Assembly: GCA_046590195.1 (NCBI GenBank)
Contig: JBKJTP010000074.1
Coordinates: 1-10,880 of the forward strand
Reading direction: 5' to 3'
DNA: 10,880 nt
Source of the DNA: JBKJTP01 sp046590195
GTDB lineage: Bacteria; Bacteroidota; Ignavibacteria; Palsa-1295
Within the stretch, counting starts at the first letter, position 1. Each line of letters opens with the position of its first letter. The position numbers were made by a program, and so were the translations under genes. The notes beneath the pieces are model-generated. The model saw only the letters and a program-made list of their open reading frames with translations, did not search any database and was not told where the DNA came from. Positions 1-7,941 of the stretch are shown here, piece after piece.

Positions 1-1584
1 ATCCCGGCTCTCGGACTCGAGTTGTTCGGCAAGTACAAATTCGGCAGCACCTTCTTCGCGTTCGGCGGGCCAACAGTCTCATTCCTCCTCTCACCGTCGG
101 GCGAACAGCAGGAAGTGATCACGCAGCCATCGGCTGGCTTCTTCACCGAGACCGGCACGAACACACGCATCACGAATGCTAACGCACTATCTGAGGCAAG
201 CGCTATTCATGCGGCATTCGGCATCGGGCTTGGCGCTGATATTCGTGTTGCGCATAATTGGTCGATCACGCCAGAGCTAAGCGCGCATCTGCCGCTAACG
301 AAGATCGTGTCCGACGATGATTGGTCGGTGACACAATACCGGTTTGCAGTAACGATCAAGCTCGATAACACACCGCCACTTCCAAAGCCAGAAGAGCCTG
401 TCTTTGTTGACAAGATCGATGGCACCATCCAATTGCTCGGTCTCGAGCGCAATGCCGATGGGACATTTCGCGAGTTTGAAACGCCGACCGTGCGGATCGA
501 AGAATTTGTCAGCCGCGAAGCATTCCCTGTGCTGAGCTCTGTCTTCTTTGATGCGAACGCTGCGAGCATTCCTTCACGGTATGCAAATAGCGGTACACTT
601 GACACCAATGCATTCCGTGGTGGCGATGCACTCGGTGCACATCATAAGCTGCTTGAGATCATCGGTTCGCGCTTGCAGAGCGCACCGCAGACGAGGATCA
701 CATTGCGCGGACTTCAAACAAGTGATGAAGCGACCACTCCTGCACTTGCACAACAGCGCGCTTCATCTGTCGCAGATTACTTAGCATCACGCTGGAACAT
801 CGATCGCTCACGCATAGCGGTTGAATCAGAGACAAGGCAATCACCAGTTGATCCGCAGCTTCGCGAAGAACTGCAGCGCGTTGATATAGCGTCGACAGAC
901 GCCGCGCTCTTCGATCCATTTATCGTGCAGGACGTCACTCGGACAATGAATCCGCCTGGGCTTCGTGTTCGCAGTACACTGACAGCTAATGCACCGCTGA
1001 CTCAGAATAACGTGACGATCGGGCAGAAGGGCGGTTTCAACGCAAATCTTGGTGAGCAGAAGCCGGTGCAAGACTGGTTTGCGGAGGATATGAATCAGTA
1101 TCCGACGACGGAGATGCCACTCGTCGCGACGCTCAGCGCAAACACAGCTCGAGCCTCATTCGAAGCTCATGACACCACACAAGTGCAGCAACTCACGATT
1201 CGCAAGAAACGCGCAGAACGCATCGCTGATCTCGAGATCGAGCGCTACAATCTGATCACGTTCGAGTTCGACAAAGCGACGCTCGATGCACGCGCAGACC
1301 GTGTGCTGAAGATGATCGCTGCAGAAGCCACATCGCGAGACACCATTGCTGTTGCTGGATATACCGACCTGCTTGGCGATCCGGTACACAATGCGAAACT
1401 CGCAACTGATCGCGCAACGAGCGTCGAGTCAGCGCTTCGCAACGAGCTTCGCAACTCCGCGCCAGGCGCGCAGATTGCGAGCAGCGGCGAAGGCGAGAGA
1501 GACTTATATAACAACAGTTTGCCAGAGGGGCGCCAGTTATCGCGCACAGTACGTATCACGATCAAACGCCCAATCGGACAGTAA
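1..1584 (+). CDS. Outer-membrane OmpA-family protein, 5' end outside the window
   Basis: The frame is open from base 1, so the true start lies upstream; the TTG at 22 is not a convincing start. Counting from base 22 as residue 1, residues 1 to about 115 look like the last strands of an outer-membrane beta-barrel (alternating hydrophobic strands such as STFFAFGGPTVSFLL and FGIGLGADIRV). Two OmpA-like modules follow. The first, about 170-290, is degenerate (VFFDAN, then ITLRGLQTSDEA and LAQQRASSVADYL). The second, about 410-517, is canonical (FEFDKATLDARADRVL, VAGYTD, LATDRATSVESAL), with the Asp and Arg usually used to bind peptidoglycan meso-diaminopimelate. Inferred role: linking the outer membrane to the peptidoglycan. 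The stop TAA is one base before the ATG of the next gene, implying co-transcription and probably translational coupling. The OmpA fold is secure; the beta-barrel assignment is less so. Confidence 0.85.
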   Translation: MPALGLELFGKYKFGSTFFAFGGPTVSFLLSPSGEQQEVITQPSAGFFTETGTNTRITNANALSEASAIHAAFGIGLGADIRVAHNWSITPELSAHLPLTKIVSDDDWSVTQYRFAVTIKLDNTPPLPKPEEPVFVDKIDGTIQLLGLERNADGTFREFETPTVRIEEFVSREAFPVLSSVFFDANAASIPSRYANSGTLDTNAFRGGDALGAHHKLLEIIGSRLQSAPQTRITLRGLQTSDEATTPALAQQRASSVADYLASRWNIDRSRIAVESETRQSPVDPQLREELQRVDIASTDAALFDPFIVQDVTRTMNPPGLRVRSTLTANAPLTQNNVTIGQKGGFNANLGEQKPVQDWFAEDMNQYPTTEMPLVATLSANTARASFEAHDTTQVQQLTIRKKRAERIADLEIERYNLITFEFDKATLDARADRVLKMIAAEATSRDTIAVAGYTDLLGDPVHNAKLATDRATSVESALRNELRNSAPGAQIASSGEGERDLYNNSLPEGRQLSRTVRITIKRPIGQ

Positions 1585-1585
1585 T

Positions 1586-4500
1586 ATGAAGTACATCAAG
1601 CAACTTTTACTCAGCGCGCTTCTTGTTATCGCATCCGCGACCGCGCCCGCATATCTGATCGCGCAAACTGTGAGCTACATTGCGCCAGATGCTGCTGCAC
1701 CCGGCATGAGCGTCGTAATCGATATTATCGGACCGAACACGCCTGGCAACTTTGGTCCAGAGGGCTTATACCCGGTGGGTGAAAAGGTCGCGTTGCAATC
1801 ACCAGGCGATTCTGTGTATGCGAAACTTGGCCCTGCTGTCGTGAGCTGGGATGGCAAGTTCGCCCAGGTGATGATACTCATTGAGCCAGCAACGACCAAT
1901 CGAACGATCACACTTGTAGTGAAGAATGGCGCATCGCAAACACCATTCAATTTCTCGGTTGTCACGAGTCAGAACATCGCACCGAGAACCGGCGGTGGCG
2001 TGCTAGGTGGCAACATCGGCACACGCACAAGCCGCAACACGATGATCGTCGATTCGTTGGTTTTGCGAAACGGCACATACACCGTTAGTATGTCCGATCT
2101 CAGCATTGGACAGCCGGGCAATCAGGCATATCTGCCGCTTCGCATTTTATCGAAGGGGCCGATCCGTCTCGAGAATGCAACGCTCGAAGTCAAGGGTAAG
2201 AACGGCTCCGATGGATCGCACGGTGGTCCGGGTGGCGGCGGCGGAGGTGGTGGCTCGCTGCGCAGTGGAGGCGATGGCTTCTCGGGCGGCGGCGGCGTAG
2301 GCCCTGCACCTCGCAAGGGCGGCGCGGGCTCTGGCAGCGATGCCGGTTCGTTGCAGTATCATGGCGGCTTTACGATGAATGGTGTTGAGGGCGGCCTCGG
2401 CACGGAGTACAACAACCCGAACGCGAACAACGATGAGGGCGGCGGCGGCGCCACAGGACATCCATTCGGTACTAGCGGCCGGCATGGCCTCTATGGCGCT
2501 AATAGCTCCGCTGGCGGGCGCGGGGCAGGATCTGGCGGCGGACAAGGCGCAGGCTTCCCAACACTCGTCACCTACGGTGGCGGTGGTGCAGGCTATGCGA
2601 CCAAAGGCGCGCAGGGTGGAGGCAACGGCGATAACGGTGGCCTCGAAGTAGGCAACAAGATGCTCGTTCCGTTCGCGGGCGGCTCGGGCGGCGGCTCAGG
2701 AAATATTTGGTATCAGAGCGGCCCAACAGGACATGGCGGCGGCGGTGGCGGAGCGGTTGAAGTAACATCGTTCAAGTCGATCGACGTAATCGGTGCAGTA
2801 ATCGATGCATCGGGCGGAACAGGCTCGAACGGCACAGCAGGCGGTGCGCTCGACTTCCAGCATGGCTCTGGCGGCGGCGGTGGCTCCGGCGGTGCGATCA
2901 ATCTCGTTGCCCGTGATTCCATTCACATCCGCACAACACAAAGCAGCCAGATCCTGAATGTTAACGGCGGTACTGGTGGCACCGGATACAATGGTGGAGG
3001 CACCGGCGGCAAAGGTCGTGTACGTCTCGATGGCCGTGTGAGTTGGAAGAATGGATTCAATAACTCGATCCAGTTTTACGATCCTGCGAAGGATTATGTC
3101 GGTCCCGTCATTTCAAAAGTTGATACGATCGGCAAGCGCGTAACGATCACCGGTTATGGCGCAGGATGGGAAGGCAGTGCACTCGGTGCAGTGCAGATCA
3201 GCTATCGTTACCCATCGACTGGATGGACGACTGTGCTTGCGGCCACAGGCATTGAAGCTGGCTCGAGAACAGGCGCTTGGAATCTGGTCGTCGATCGCAC
3301 AACAGACATCTTTGACACCACGATCTACATCGTTGTGATGCAGCGCAACAACGCGTTTGTGTCAACACAATACACGGATGAGCCTGCATGGGTGATGTCG
3401 CATGCGAGCGGTATCATCGCCGATCTGCCAGGTATCCCACGCATTGCGGTCGCTGAAGACACGATCGACTTTGGCACGATTCGCGTCGGAATATGTAAGG
3501 ACTCAGTATTCATCGTTCAGTCAACAGGTTCAGCACAGCTTGAAGTTGGCCGACCTGGACTCGAAGGCGACATCGCACAATTCGTCTTGCGTACGACAGA
3601 CAGCCTGCACTTGCCTCCATCAACGCAAGGCATTGTCGGTATGGCGTTCTGCCCGCAGGATACAGGCTGCTTCGAAGCGCTCGTGCGCATCAAGTCCAAT
3701 GACACCGAGCGCGTTGTGCGTTTGGTTGGTTGTGGTATTCGTCCTGAGATCTTCACGTTAAGTGAGATCGACTTTGGACTAGTGCGATTTGGCTTGTGCA
3801 AAGATTCGACATTCACTGTCACGAATCCCGGTAGCGATACTCTCACGATAACGCAGCAGGTCTTCACGAATACAAATTTCTCCGCGGTTGCGCCGCCGAT
3901 GCCGATCAAGATCGCGCCGAAGGATAGTGTGCAGTTCACATTGCGCTATTGTCCGCCAGGCACCGGCCCTGAAACAGGCTACGATACGATCAAGAGCGAT
4001 GCACGCATCCCGAGCTGGCCGATCAGGTTGCTCGGACGCGGTATTCGTGGAAGGATCACATCGAATGATCTTCTCGACTTTGGTGAAGTGCTTGTCGGTG
4101 CATGCAAAGATTCATTCATCACGATCACGAACGTTGGCGATGACTCAGTATTCCTGAACACTGCACCTGCGCTTGGTACATTCTTCACGGTCGTGCCAGG
4201 TCAACTTCCGATCGTATTGGCTCCAACAGAATCTGCGCAGCTCTTCATCCGATTCTGTCCGCTTGACGAGATCATGTATTCAGCGAACGACTCGATCAGG
4301 CCGTTCGTCCCGACAGAAGCGCGCTTATTGACCGTGACAGGTAAAGGCATCAAGGGCTTGCTCTCTGTGCCGAATGCGATCGATCATCCTTGCGTCGTCA
4401 TTGGTGAGTCGATACTCGATACACTTGTCATCGCCAATACGGGCTCAGCCCGAGTGACTGGCATCGCAACCAGCGCGAGTCCGGCAGAACTGACCGTGGT

Positions 4501-5992
4501 TCTGGCAGCAGGTGCGCAACTCGATCCGACATTTAGTGACACGATCATCGTGCGTTTCACGCCAACAACAACCGGCGATTTCCGTGGCGAGATACGTATT
4601 GCATCCGATGGTCTGCCTGCGCTGCAAATACCATACACTGCGCACGTGACGCTTGCTCCAACACTCGAGTACTCGCGACGCATGATCGCGTACGACACCG
4701 TGCTTGAAGGCACAACGGAGACCGAATGCGTTACGGTGATGAATCCATCTTGCAAACCGATCACGATCACCTCGACGTCGCTCGCGATCGGAGAAGTTGC
4801 GTTCAACATCGACACGAGAACATTGCCGGTCACGCTGAGTGATAGCGCAACGTTCGAGTTCTGTGTGACTGCCAATGCGCAAACAAGTGGTATCTATCTC
4901 GACACGCTTGTGATCAACACGAGCACGGGCAGATTTGCCGATGTGGTACTTGATGCGCGCGTTGAGACGATCAGGCTGAAGCTCGAGCCAGCTATGCTCG
5001 ATTTCGGAACGGTGCTCGCACGCGTGCCGCCACCATCGCAGCAAGCGAGACTTATCAACATCAGCTCGCAGGCTGCGAAGATCTCGACTCCAACGATTGT
5101 TGGACCGAATGCGAATGAGTTCACGTACACCGGCGGCGTTACCATTCTGGCACCTGGAGACACCGCATTCTACGATGTGAGTTATCTCGCATCGGTCGCG
5201 GGCAGCCACACAGGTTACTTCGTTGCATACACTGGTGAGAAACTCGATTCAGTGCTGCTGATCGGAACAGCGCTGCCAAACATTCCTCCGATCGACACCA
5301 TCGAGGTCATCGTTAGCGCCGACGTAATGGCTGGGGTTCAGGGACAACGCACCTTGCTGCCTGTTCGCGTAACAGATGTTACGGGTGGTGAGGCAACCTC
5401 TGCCACCTTCCGTGTGCAGTTCGATCCGATGCAGATCGATCTGGCAGGCACACACATCGTGAACTCGATCTTCCAGAGCGCGACCGTCGTCAAGCATTCA
5501 TTCGGCGATTACACCATTACGGCACTCAATCCTGATACTGCGGTTGGTGCAGGTGTCATCGTCTATCTCCACATTGAGATACTCGCTGGCACGGCGAATG
5601 AGGTACCGATCCGACTCTCAGAGGTGACCTTCCCGAATTCGATCACACGTGCGGCAGAAGTGAACGATGGAATGGTACGCGTGCAGGAGTGCGATACGAC
5701 CGCGAATATTCAGACAGGGGCGGTGAGCCAGGTCGGAGCGATCCGTCCGAACCCAGCACGCGATAAGGCGAGTATCCCACTTACGCTGCTTCGTGATGCA
5801 AGCGTGTCAGTCACAGTCTATAATACATTAGGTCAGATCGTGAGGAGCGTCGCGCCGTCAGAGATGAAGGCTGGCGAGCATCTGATCGATGTAAGCCTCG
5901 ATGGCTTGCCTCAAAGCACTTACATTTATGACGTGCAGTGCAAGGATCGCGAGAAGATCGAGAGCCACCGCGGCAACTTGAACATCGAGTAA
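1586..5992 (+). CDS. Large secreted multidomain protein: glycine-rich module, six ASH repeats, cohesin-like domain, T9SS sorting domain
   Basis: The protein has 1468 residues. I chose ATG 1586 because it follows the upstream stop by one base and opens a classic signal peptide (MKYIKQLLLSALLVIASATA, cleavage probably near AQT, residues 28-30); the frame runs back to 1346 but only inside the OmpA gene. Domains in order: an IPT/Ig-like region (about 30-130); a glycine-rich stretch (about 204-479) with an eight-glycine run, alternating with short beta strands; a linking beta domain (about 490-610); six ASH ('choice-of-anchor D') Ig-like repeats of about 100 residues (618-1230); a cohesin-like domain (about 1235-1365); and a C-terminal T9SS type A-like sorting domain (about 1380-1468, with RPNPARD and VYNTLGQIV). 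It should cross the inner membrane by Sec and the outer membrane by T9SS, then be surface-attached or released. The function is unknown; an adhesive or structural role is inferred. No Shine-Dalgarno is visible. Confidence 0.9.
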   Translation: MKYIKQLLLSALLVIASATAPAYLIAQTVSYIAPDAAAPGMSVVIDIIGPNTPGNFGPEGLYPVGEKVALQSPGDSVYAKLGPAVVSWDGKFAQVMILIEPATTNRTITLVVKNGASQTPFNFSVVTSQNIAPRTGGGVLGGNIGTRTSRNTMIVDSLVLRNGTYTVSMSDLSIGQPGNQAYLPLRILSKGPIRLENATLEVKGKNGSDGSHGGPGGGGGGGGSLRSGGDGFSGGGGVGPAPRKGGAGSGSDAGSLQYHGGFTMNGVEGGLGTEYNNPNANNDEGGGGATGHPFGTSGRHGLYGANSSAGGRGAGSGGGQGAGFPTLVTYGGGGAGYATKGAQGGGNGDNGGLEVGNKMLVPFAGGSGGGSGNIWYQSGPTGHGGGGGGAVEVTSFKSIDVIGAVIDASGGTGSNGTAGGALDFQHGSGGGGGSGGAINLVARDSIHIRTTQSSQILNVNGGTGGTGYNGGGTGGKGRVRLDGRVSWKNGFNNSIQFYDPAKDYVGPVISKVDTIGKRVTITGYGAGWEGSALGAVQISYRYPSTGWTTVLAATGIEAGSRTGAWNLVVDRTTDIFDTTIYIVVMQRNNAFVSTQYTDEPAWVMSHASGIIADLPGIPRIAVAEDTIDFGTIRVGICKDSVFIVQSTGSAQLEVGRPGLEGDIAQFVLRTTDSLHLPPSTQGIVGMAFCPQDTGCFEALVRIKSNDTERVVRLVGCGIRPEIFTLSEIDFGLVRFGLCKDSTFTVTNPGSDTLTITQQVFTNTNFSAVAPPMPIKIAPKDSVQFTLRYCPPGTGPETGYDTIKSDARIPSWPIRLLGRGIRGRITSNDLLDFGEVLVGACKDSFITITNVGDDSVFLNTAPALGTFFTVVPGQLPIVLAPTESAQLFIRFCPLDEIMYSANDSIRPFVPTEARLLTVTGKGIKGLLSVPNAIDHPCVVIGESILDTLVIANTGSARVTGIATSASPAELTVVLAAGAQLDPTFSDTIIVRFTPTTTGDFRGEIRIASDGLPALQIPYTAHVTLAPTLEYSRRMIAYDTVLEGTTETECVTVMNPSCKPITITSTSLAIGEVAFNIDTRTLPVTLSDSATFEFCVTANAQTSGIYLDTLVINTSTGRFADVVLDARVETIRLKLEPAMLDFGTVLARVPPPSQQARLINISSQAAKISTPTIVGPNANEFTYTGGVTILAPGDTAFYDVSYLASVAGSHTGYFVAYTGEKLDSVLLIGTALPNIPPIDTIEVIVSADVMAGVQGQRTLLPVRVTDVTGGEATSATFRVQFDPMQIDLAGTHIVNSIFQSATVVKHSFGDYTITALNPDTAVGAGVIVYLHIEILAGTANEVPIRLSEVTFPNSITRAAEVNDGMVRVQECDTTANIQTGAVSQVGAIRPNPARDKASIPLTLLRDASVSVTVYNTLGQIVRSVAPSEMKAGEHLIDVSLDGLPQSTYIYDVQCKDREKIESHRGNLNIE
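2197..3026 (+). repeat. Glycine-rich low-complexity module inside the large secreted protein
   Basis: Codons for about 275 residues are dominated by GGC/GGT. Glycine runs (GGPGGGGGGGG, GGGGGSGG, GGTGGTGYNGGGTGG) alternate with beta-strand-like segments (PIRLENATLEVKG, AVEVTSFKSIDVIGAVIDASG, AINLVARDSIHI, GRVRLDGRV). The layout suggests beta-helix or beta-roll rungs with glycine loops; a polyglycine-II bundle is an alternative. This is a domain inside the CDS, not a DNA-level repeat array. Confidence 0.7.
3441..5280 (+). repeat. Six tandem ASH-type Ig-like repeats encoded in the large secreted protein
   Basis: The recurring pattern is (I/L)DFGxVxxG, then xxDSxFxVxNxGxxxL, then a Phe/Tyr-x-Pro segment near the end of each about 100-residue unit. 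Approximate residue ranges are 618-718, 718-818, 821-923, 924-1018, 1023-1128 and 1128-1230. Units 1-3 are the most alike; unit 4 has lost most of the signature and unit 6 keeps LDFGTV. Units 1-3 carry cysteines at 637/689, 738/789 and 840/891, and unit 5 at 1048/1093 plus 1056. Confidence 0.75.
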
Positions 5993-6007
5993 TGCTCAAG
6001 CGAGTGC

Positions 6008-6048
6008 AAAAAGAAAGGGCAGGTCGTAATGACCTGCCCTTTCCTTTT
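6008..6048. terminator. Bidirectional rho-independent terminator between convergent genes
   Basis: A perfect 13-bp stem (6013-6025 with 6031-6043, core AAAGGGCAGGTC) closes on the 5-base loop GTAAT. On the minus strand the stem is followed by five Ts (6012 down to 6008), giving a good terminator for the 555-residue gene. On the plus strand it is followed by CTTTTGTC, a weaker U-tract serving the gene ending at 5992. Almost the same hairpin recurs at 7892-7920. Confidence 0.85.
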
Positions 6049-6064
6049 GTCTAAGATCTACGTC

Positions 6065-7732
6065 TTATCTCACGACTACGCTGCGTGTATCGTTGAACGG
6101 CTTGCCGCTATTCGTCGTACCCGAGACAGTTACGAAGTACGTACCGGAAGCGCCATTCGCATTCCATGTATAGCTTGTTGTGTTCGTCGAAGCAACGAGC
6201 TTCCCAGTGAGATCATGGATCGTAATGCTTGCTGTCGCTGCGTTGCGAAGCGAGATGTTCAGATCGCTGATAACTGGATTCGGTCCGACAACGAAAGCGA
6301 TCTCCTGATTGCCTGCATCATAGACCGATGCTGATTGCTTCACACCCTGCAGATCGTGATTCTGCTCTCCGGCAGCATCCTGATCCGTTACAAAGATGAT
6401 CTCGTCGGTGAAGTATGACTTGCCGTCCATACCTGTTGCGAGCACAAGAATGAAGTTCTCGTCTGGCTTGAGGATGCATGGTACTGTTGGTGTTGACTCA
6501 ACGATGCGGAAGTCGATGCCATCGCGAAGCTTAACTTCATTCAATTGCACCTCGTGATCGAGGTTGTTGTAGAAGATCACCTTCTGCATGATCACGTTCG
6601 GGCCCCACTCAATGCCTATGGTCTTGCGCTCATCGACAAAGATAGGATTGCGGTCGTCCTCTTTGTTCTTCGTGGTTGTCCAACCAGAAAGATAGACTGT
6701 TGCAGACTTGCACTCTGCGATCTCACTCTCAAGCGCAAGTATAACCTGAGCAGAATATTGGCGGCCATCCATATCCGGTGTGAAAGATACCATCAGCTCA
6801 GCTTTCGAGTTAGCGTCGATCGTGAGGGGCAATGGCGAACGGATAGTGAAGTTAATAATTTCAGGACCCACAAGCGTAGCTGAGGTTATGACGATCGGCT
6901 TACCCGACTGATTCAGCAAATAGATCTGACCTTCAGCTGTCTGGCCCATCATCACTGGGCCAATGCCAACCTTTTCGCTCGTCGAAAGACAAGGTACGTT
7001 CGGATCGATCTCACGCTCTATCATGCCCAACAACCACGATGACTTGCTCTCCTTCGTCGTGCCGCCGTCCGTCGAGTAGCTGAAGACGAGCTCTTCCTTC
7101 GAGTCGTATTCTGCTGGTGTGAAGCACACGTTTATGCTTCCTGTCTGGCCTGCTGCGAGTGTGAGCTGAGGAATATTGTCGGTCGGGATGTTGAACGCCC
7201 CCTTCGAGTAGCCTGAAAGCGCATAGTCGATGGTGAGCGCTGAAGTGCTCACATTGGTCACTTCGATCATTTTGCATTCTGTCTTGCCTGTGGCGGTCGG
7301 ACCGAATGTGATATACTGCTCAACCTGAATGCTCTCTATCGGCTTTGTCACGACAGTGCCGCGAATGAGCAAGCGCTTTGCTGTATTGCCCTGCATCAGC
7401 ACGATGTAGCCTTTCGCCTCTTGGACGCCAGTGTAAGAGATGATCACGCTGTACTTCTCACTCGGCTTCATCACGAATGACTTCGGGATGTCGATGGTGA
7501 TCGAAGCGTCGGCGGCATACTCGGCCGTGATCGTGATCTCCTGATCGAGATTGTTCACCAGCGTCAGGTGCTCGGTTACGATCGTACCAGGGATGCCCTG
7601 AAGCACGATCTCATTCTCAGGATACGTGGTGAATGACTCGGCAAATGACGTATTGCTGCTTACCAGGCTGCTCAGCAGCAGCAGTGACATCATTGTCAAC
7701 CGTAATGTATTGCTCGCAAAGGATCGTAGCAT
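6065..7732 (-). CDS. Secreted ASH-domain protein with T9SS sorting domain (long paralog)
   Basis: The protein has 555 residues. The ATG at 7732 opens a signal peptide (basic MLRSFASNTLR, hydrophobic MMSLLLLSSLV, cleavage likely near residue 31). Residues 32-125 form an ASH-like domain (LTLVNNLDQEITITA, KPSEKYSVIISY). Three further Ig-like domains cover about 130-240 (YITFGPTATGKTECKMIEVTN, VCFTPAEYDSKEEL), 240-355 (GIGPVMMGQTAEGQIYLLNQSG, VSFTPDMDGRQYSAQV) and 355-465. A T9SS type A-like sorting domain occupies about 467-555 (VGPNPVISDLNI, HDLTGKLVAS, GTYFVTVSG). It should be exported through the T9SS; no catalytic motif is visible, so a structural or binding role is inferred. The N- and C-terminal parts match the neighbour at 7942-8613, and the central three domains are extra. 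No Shine-Dalgarno precedes the start. Confidence 0.9.
   Translation of the reverse strand: MLRSFASNTLRLTMMSLLLLSSLVSSNTSFAESFTTYPENEIVLQGIPGTIVTEHLTLVNNLDQEITITAEYAADASITIDIPKSFVMKPSEKYSVIISYTGVQEAKGYIVLMQGNTAKRLLIRGTVVTKPIESIQVEQYITFGPTATGKTECKMIEVTNVSTSALTIDYALSGYSKGAFNIPTDNIPQLTLAAGQTGSINVCFTPAEYDSKEELVFSYSTDGGTTKESKSSWLLGMIEREIDPNVPCLSTSEKVGIGPVMMGQTAEGQIYLLNQSGKPIVITSATLVGPEIINFTIRSPLPLTIDANSKAELMVSFTPDMDGRQYSAQVILALESEIAECKSATVYLSGWTTTKNKEDDRNPIFVDERKTIGIEWGPNVIMQKVIFYNNLDHEVQLNEVKLRDGIDFRIVESTPTVPCILKPDENFILVLATGMDGKSYFTDEIIFVTDQDAAGEQNHDLQGVKQSASVYDAGNQEIAFVVGPNPVISDLNISLRNAATASITIHDLTGKLVASTNTTSYTWNANGASGTYFVTVSGTTNSGKPFNDTRSVVVR
6297..6324. repeat. 28-base exact repeat shared with 8180-8207
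   Basis: These 28 bases recur exactly, in the same orientation, at 8180-8207. Both copies encode the start of the T9SS sorting domain (YDAGNQEIA) in the two paralogous genes, a trace of duplication or gene conversion. Confidence 0.85.
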
Positions 7733-7786
7733 TGCTTCGATAGGATAGTCAAAATGACAACATGAAACCTGAGGCGCCAGATGGCC

Positions 7787-7804
7787 GCGACTTAGTTAAG
7801 TCGC
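7787..7804. promoter_or_regulatory. Perfect 18-base palindrome upstream of the 555-residue gene, candidate operator
   Basis: The sequence GCGACTTAGTTAAGTCGC has two perfect 8-base arms around a GT centre. It lies 55-72 bases before the ATG at 7732, in the only spacer that can hold this gene's promoter. The near absence of a loop favours a dimeric repressor site over an RNA hairpin. No regulator is known from the window. The remainder of the 7733-7941 spacer holds only the promoter candidate at 7816-7823 and the terminator at 7888-7920. Confidence 0.4.
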
Positions 7805-7815
7805 TCGGAAGCCAC

Positions 7816-7823
7816 TAAAGTTA
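7816..7823 (-). promoter_or_regulatory. Weak candidate -7 box for the 555-residue gene
   Basis: On the minus strand this reads TAACTTTA, one base off the Bacteroidota -7 consensus TAnnTTTG. A TTTG lies 23 bases upstream, slightly beyond the usual 19-21. A start near 7809 would give a leader of about 75 bases and place the palindrome 7787-7804 just downstream of it. The paralog has TAACTTTT in a comparable position. Confidence 0.22.
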
Positions 7824-7887
7824 CAATATTTGATTTCCGGCTTGCCCAAAAGTATGCCGTGTGCATAGAAGACGGAGCGGAAAGCAC

Positions 7888-7920
7888 AAAAAAAGGGCAG
7901 GTCGCGATGACCTGCCCTTT
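7888..7920 (-). terminator. Rho-independent terminator of the 223-residue gene
   Basis: A perfect 12-bp stem (7892-7903 with 7909-7920, AAAGGGCAGGTC and its complement) closes on the 5-base loop GCGAT and is followed on the minus strand by a T-run (7891-7888). It begins 21 bases after the stop codon at 7942. The stem is identical to that at 6014-6042; only two loop bases differ. Confidence 0.88.
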
Positions 7921-7941
7921 AAGCGTAAAGTAAGCCTGAGC

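Noticed and set aside
1346..1585. An 80-residue in-frame extension upstream of the large secreted protein
   Set aside because: It lies wholly inside the OmpA-family gene in another frame and would bury the signal peptide that begins at ATG 1586.
2147..2545. Ala/Arg-rich minus-strand frames over the glycine-rich module
   Set aside because: They are translations of GGC-rich DNA in other frames, giving low-complexity Ala, Arg and Pro; not genes.
3517..3939. A 140-residue open frame on the minus strand
   Set aside because: It is antisense to the ASH repeats, and its composition reflects the codon use of the real gene; no start context or family pattern is seen.
4445..5209. A 254-residue open frame on the minus strand
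   Set aside because: It is antisense to ASH repeats and the cohesin-like domain, has Arg/Cys/His-rich composition typical of a shadow frame, and shows no recognisable motif.
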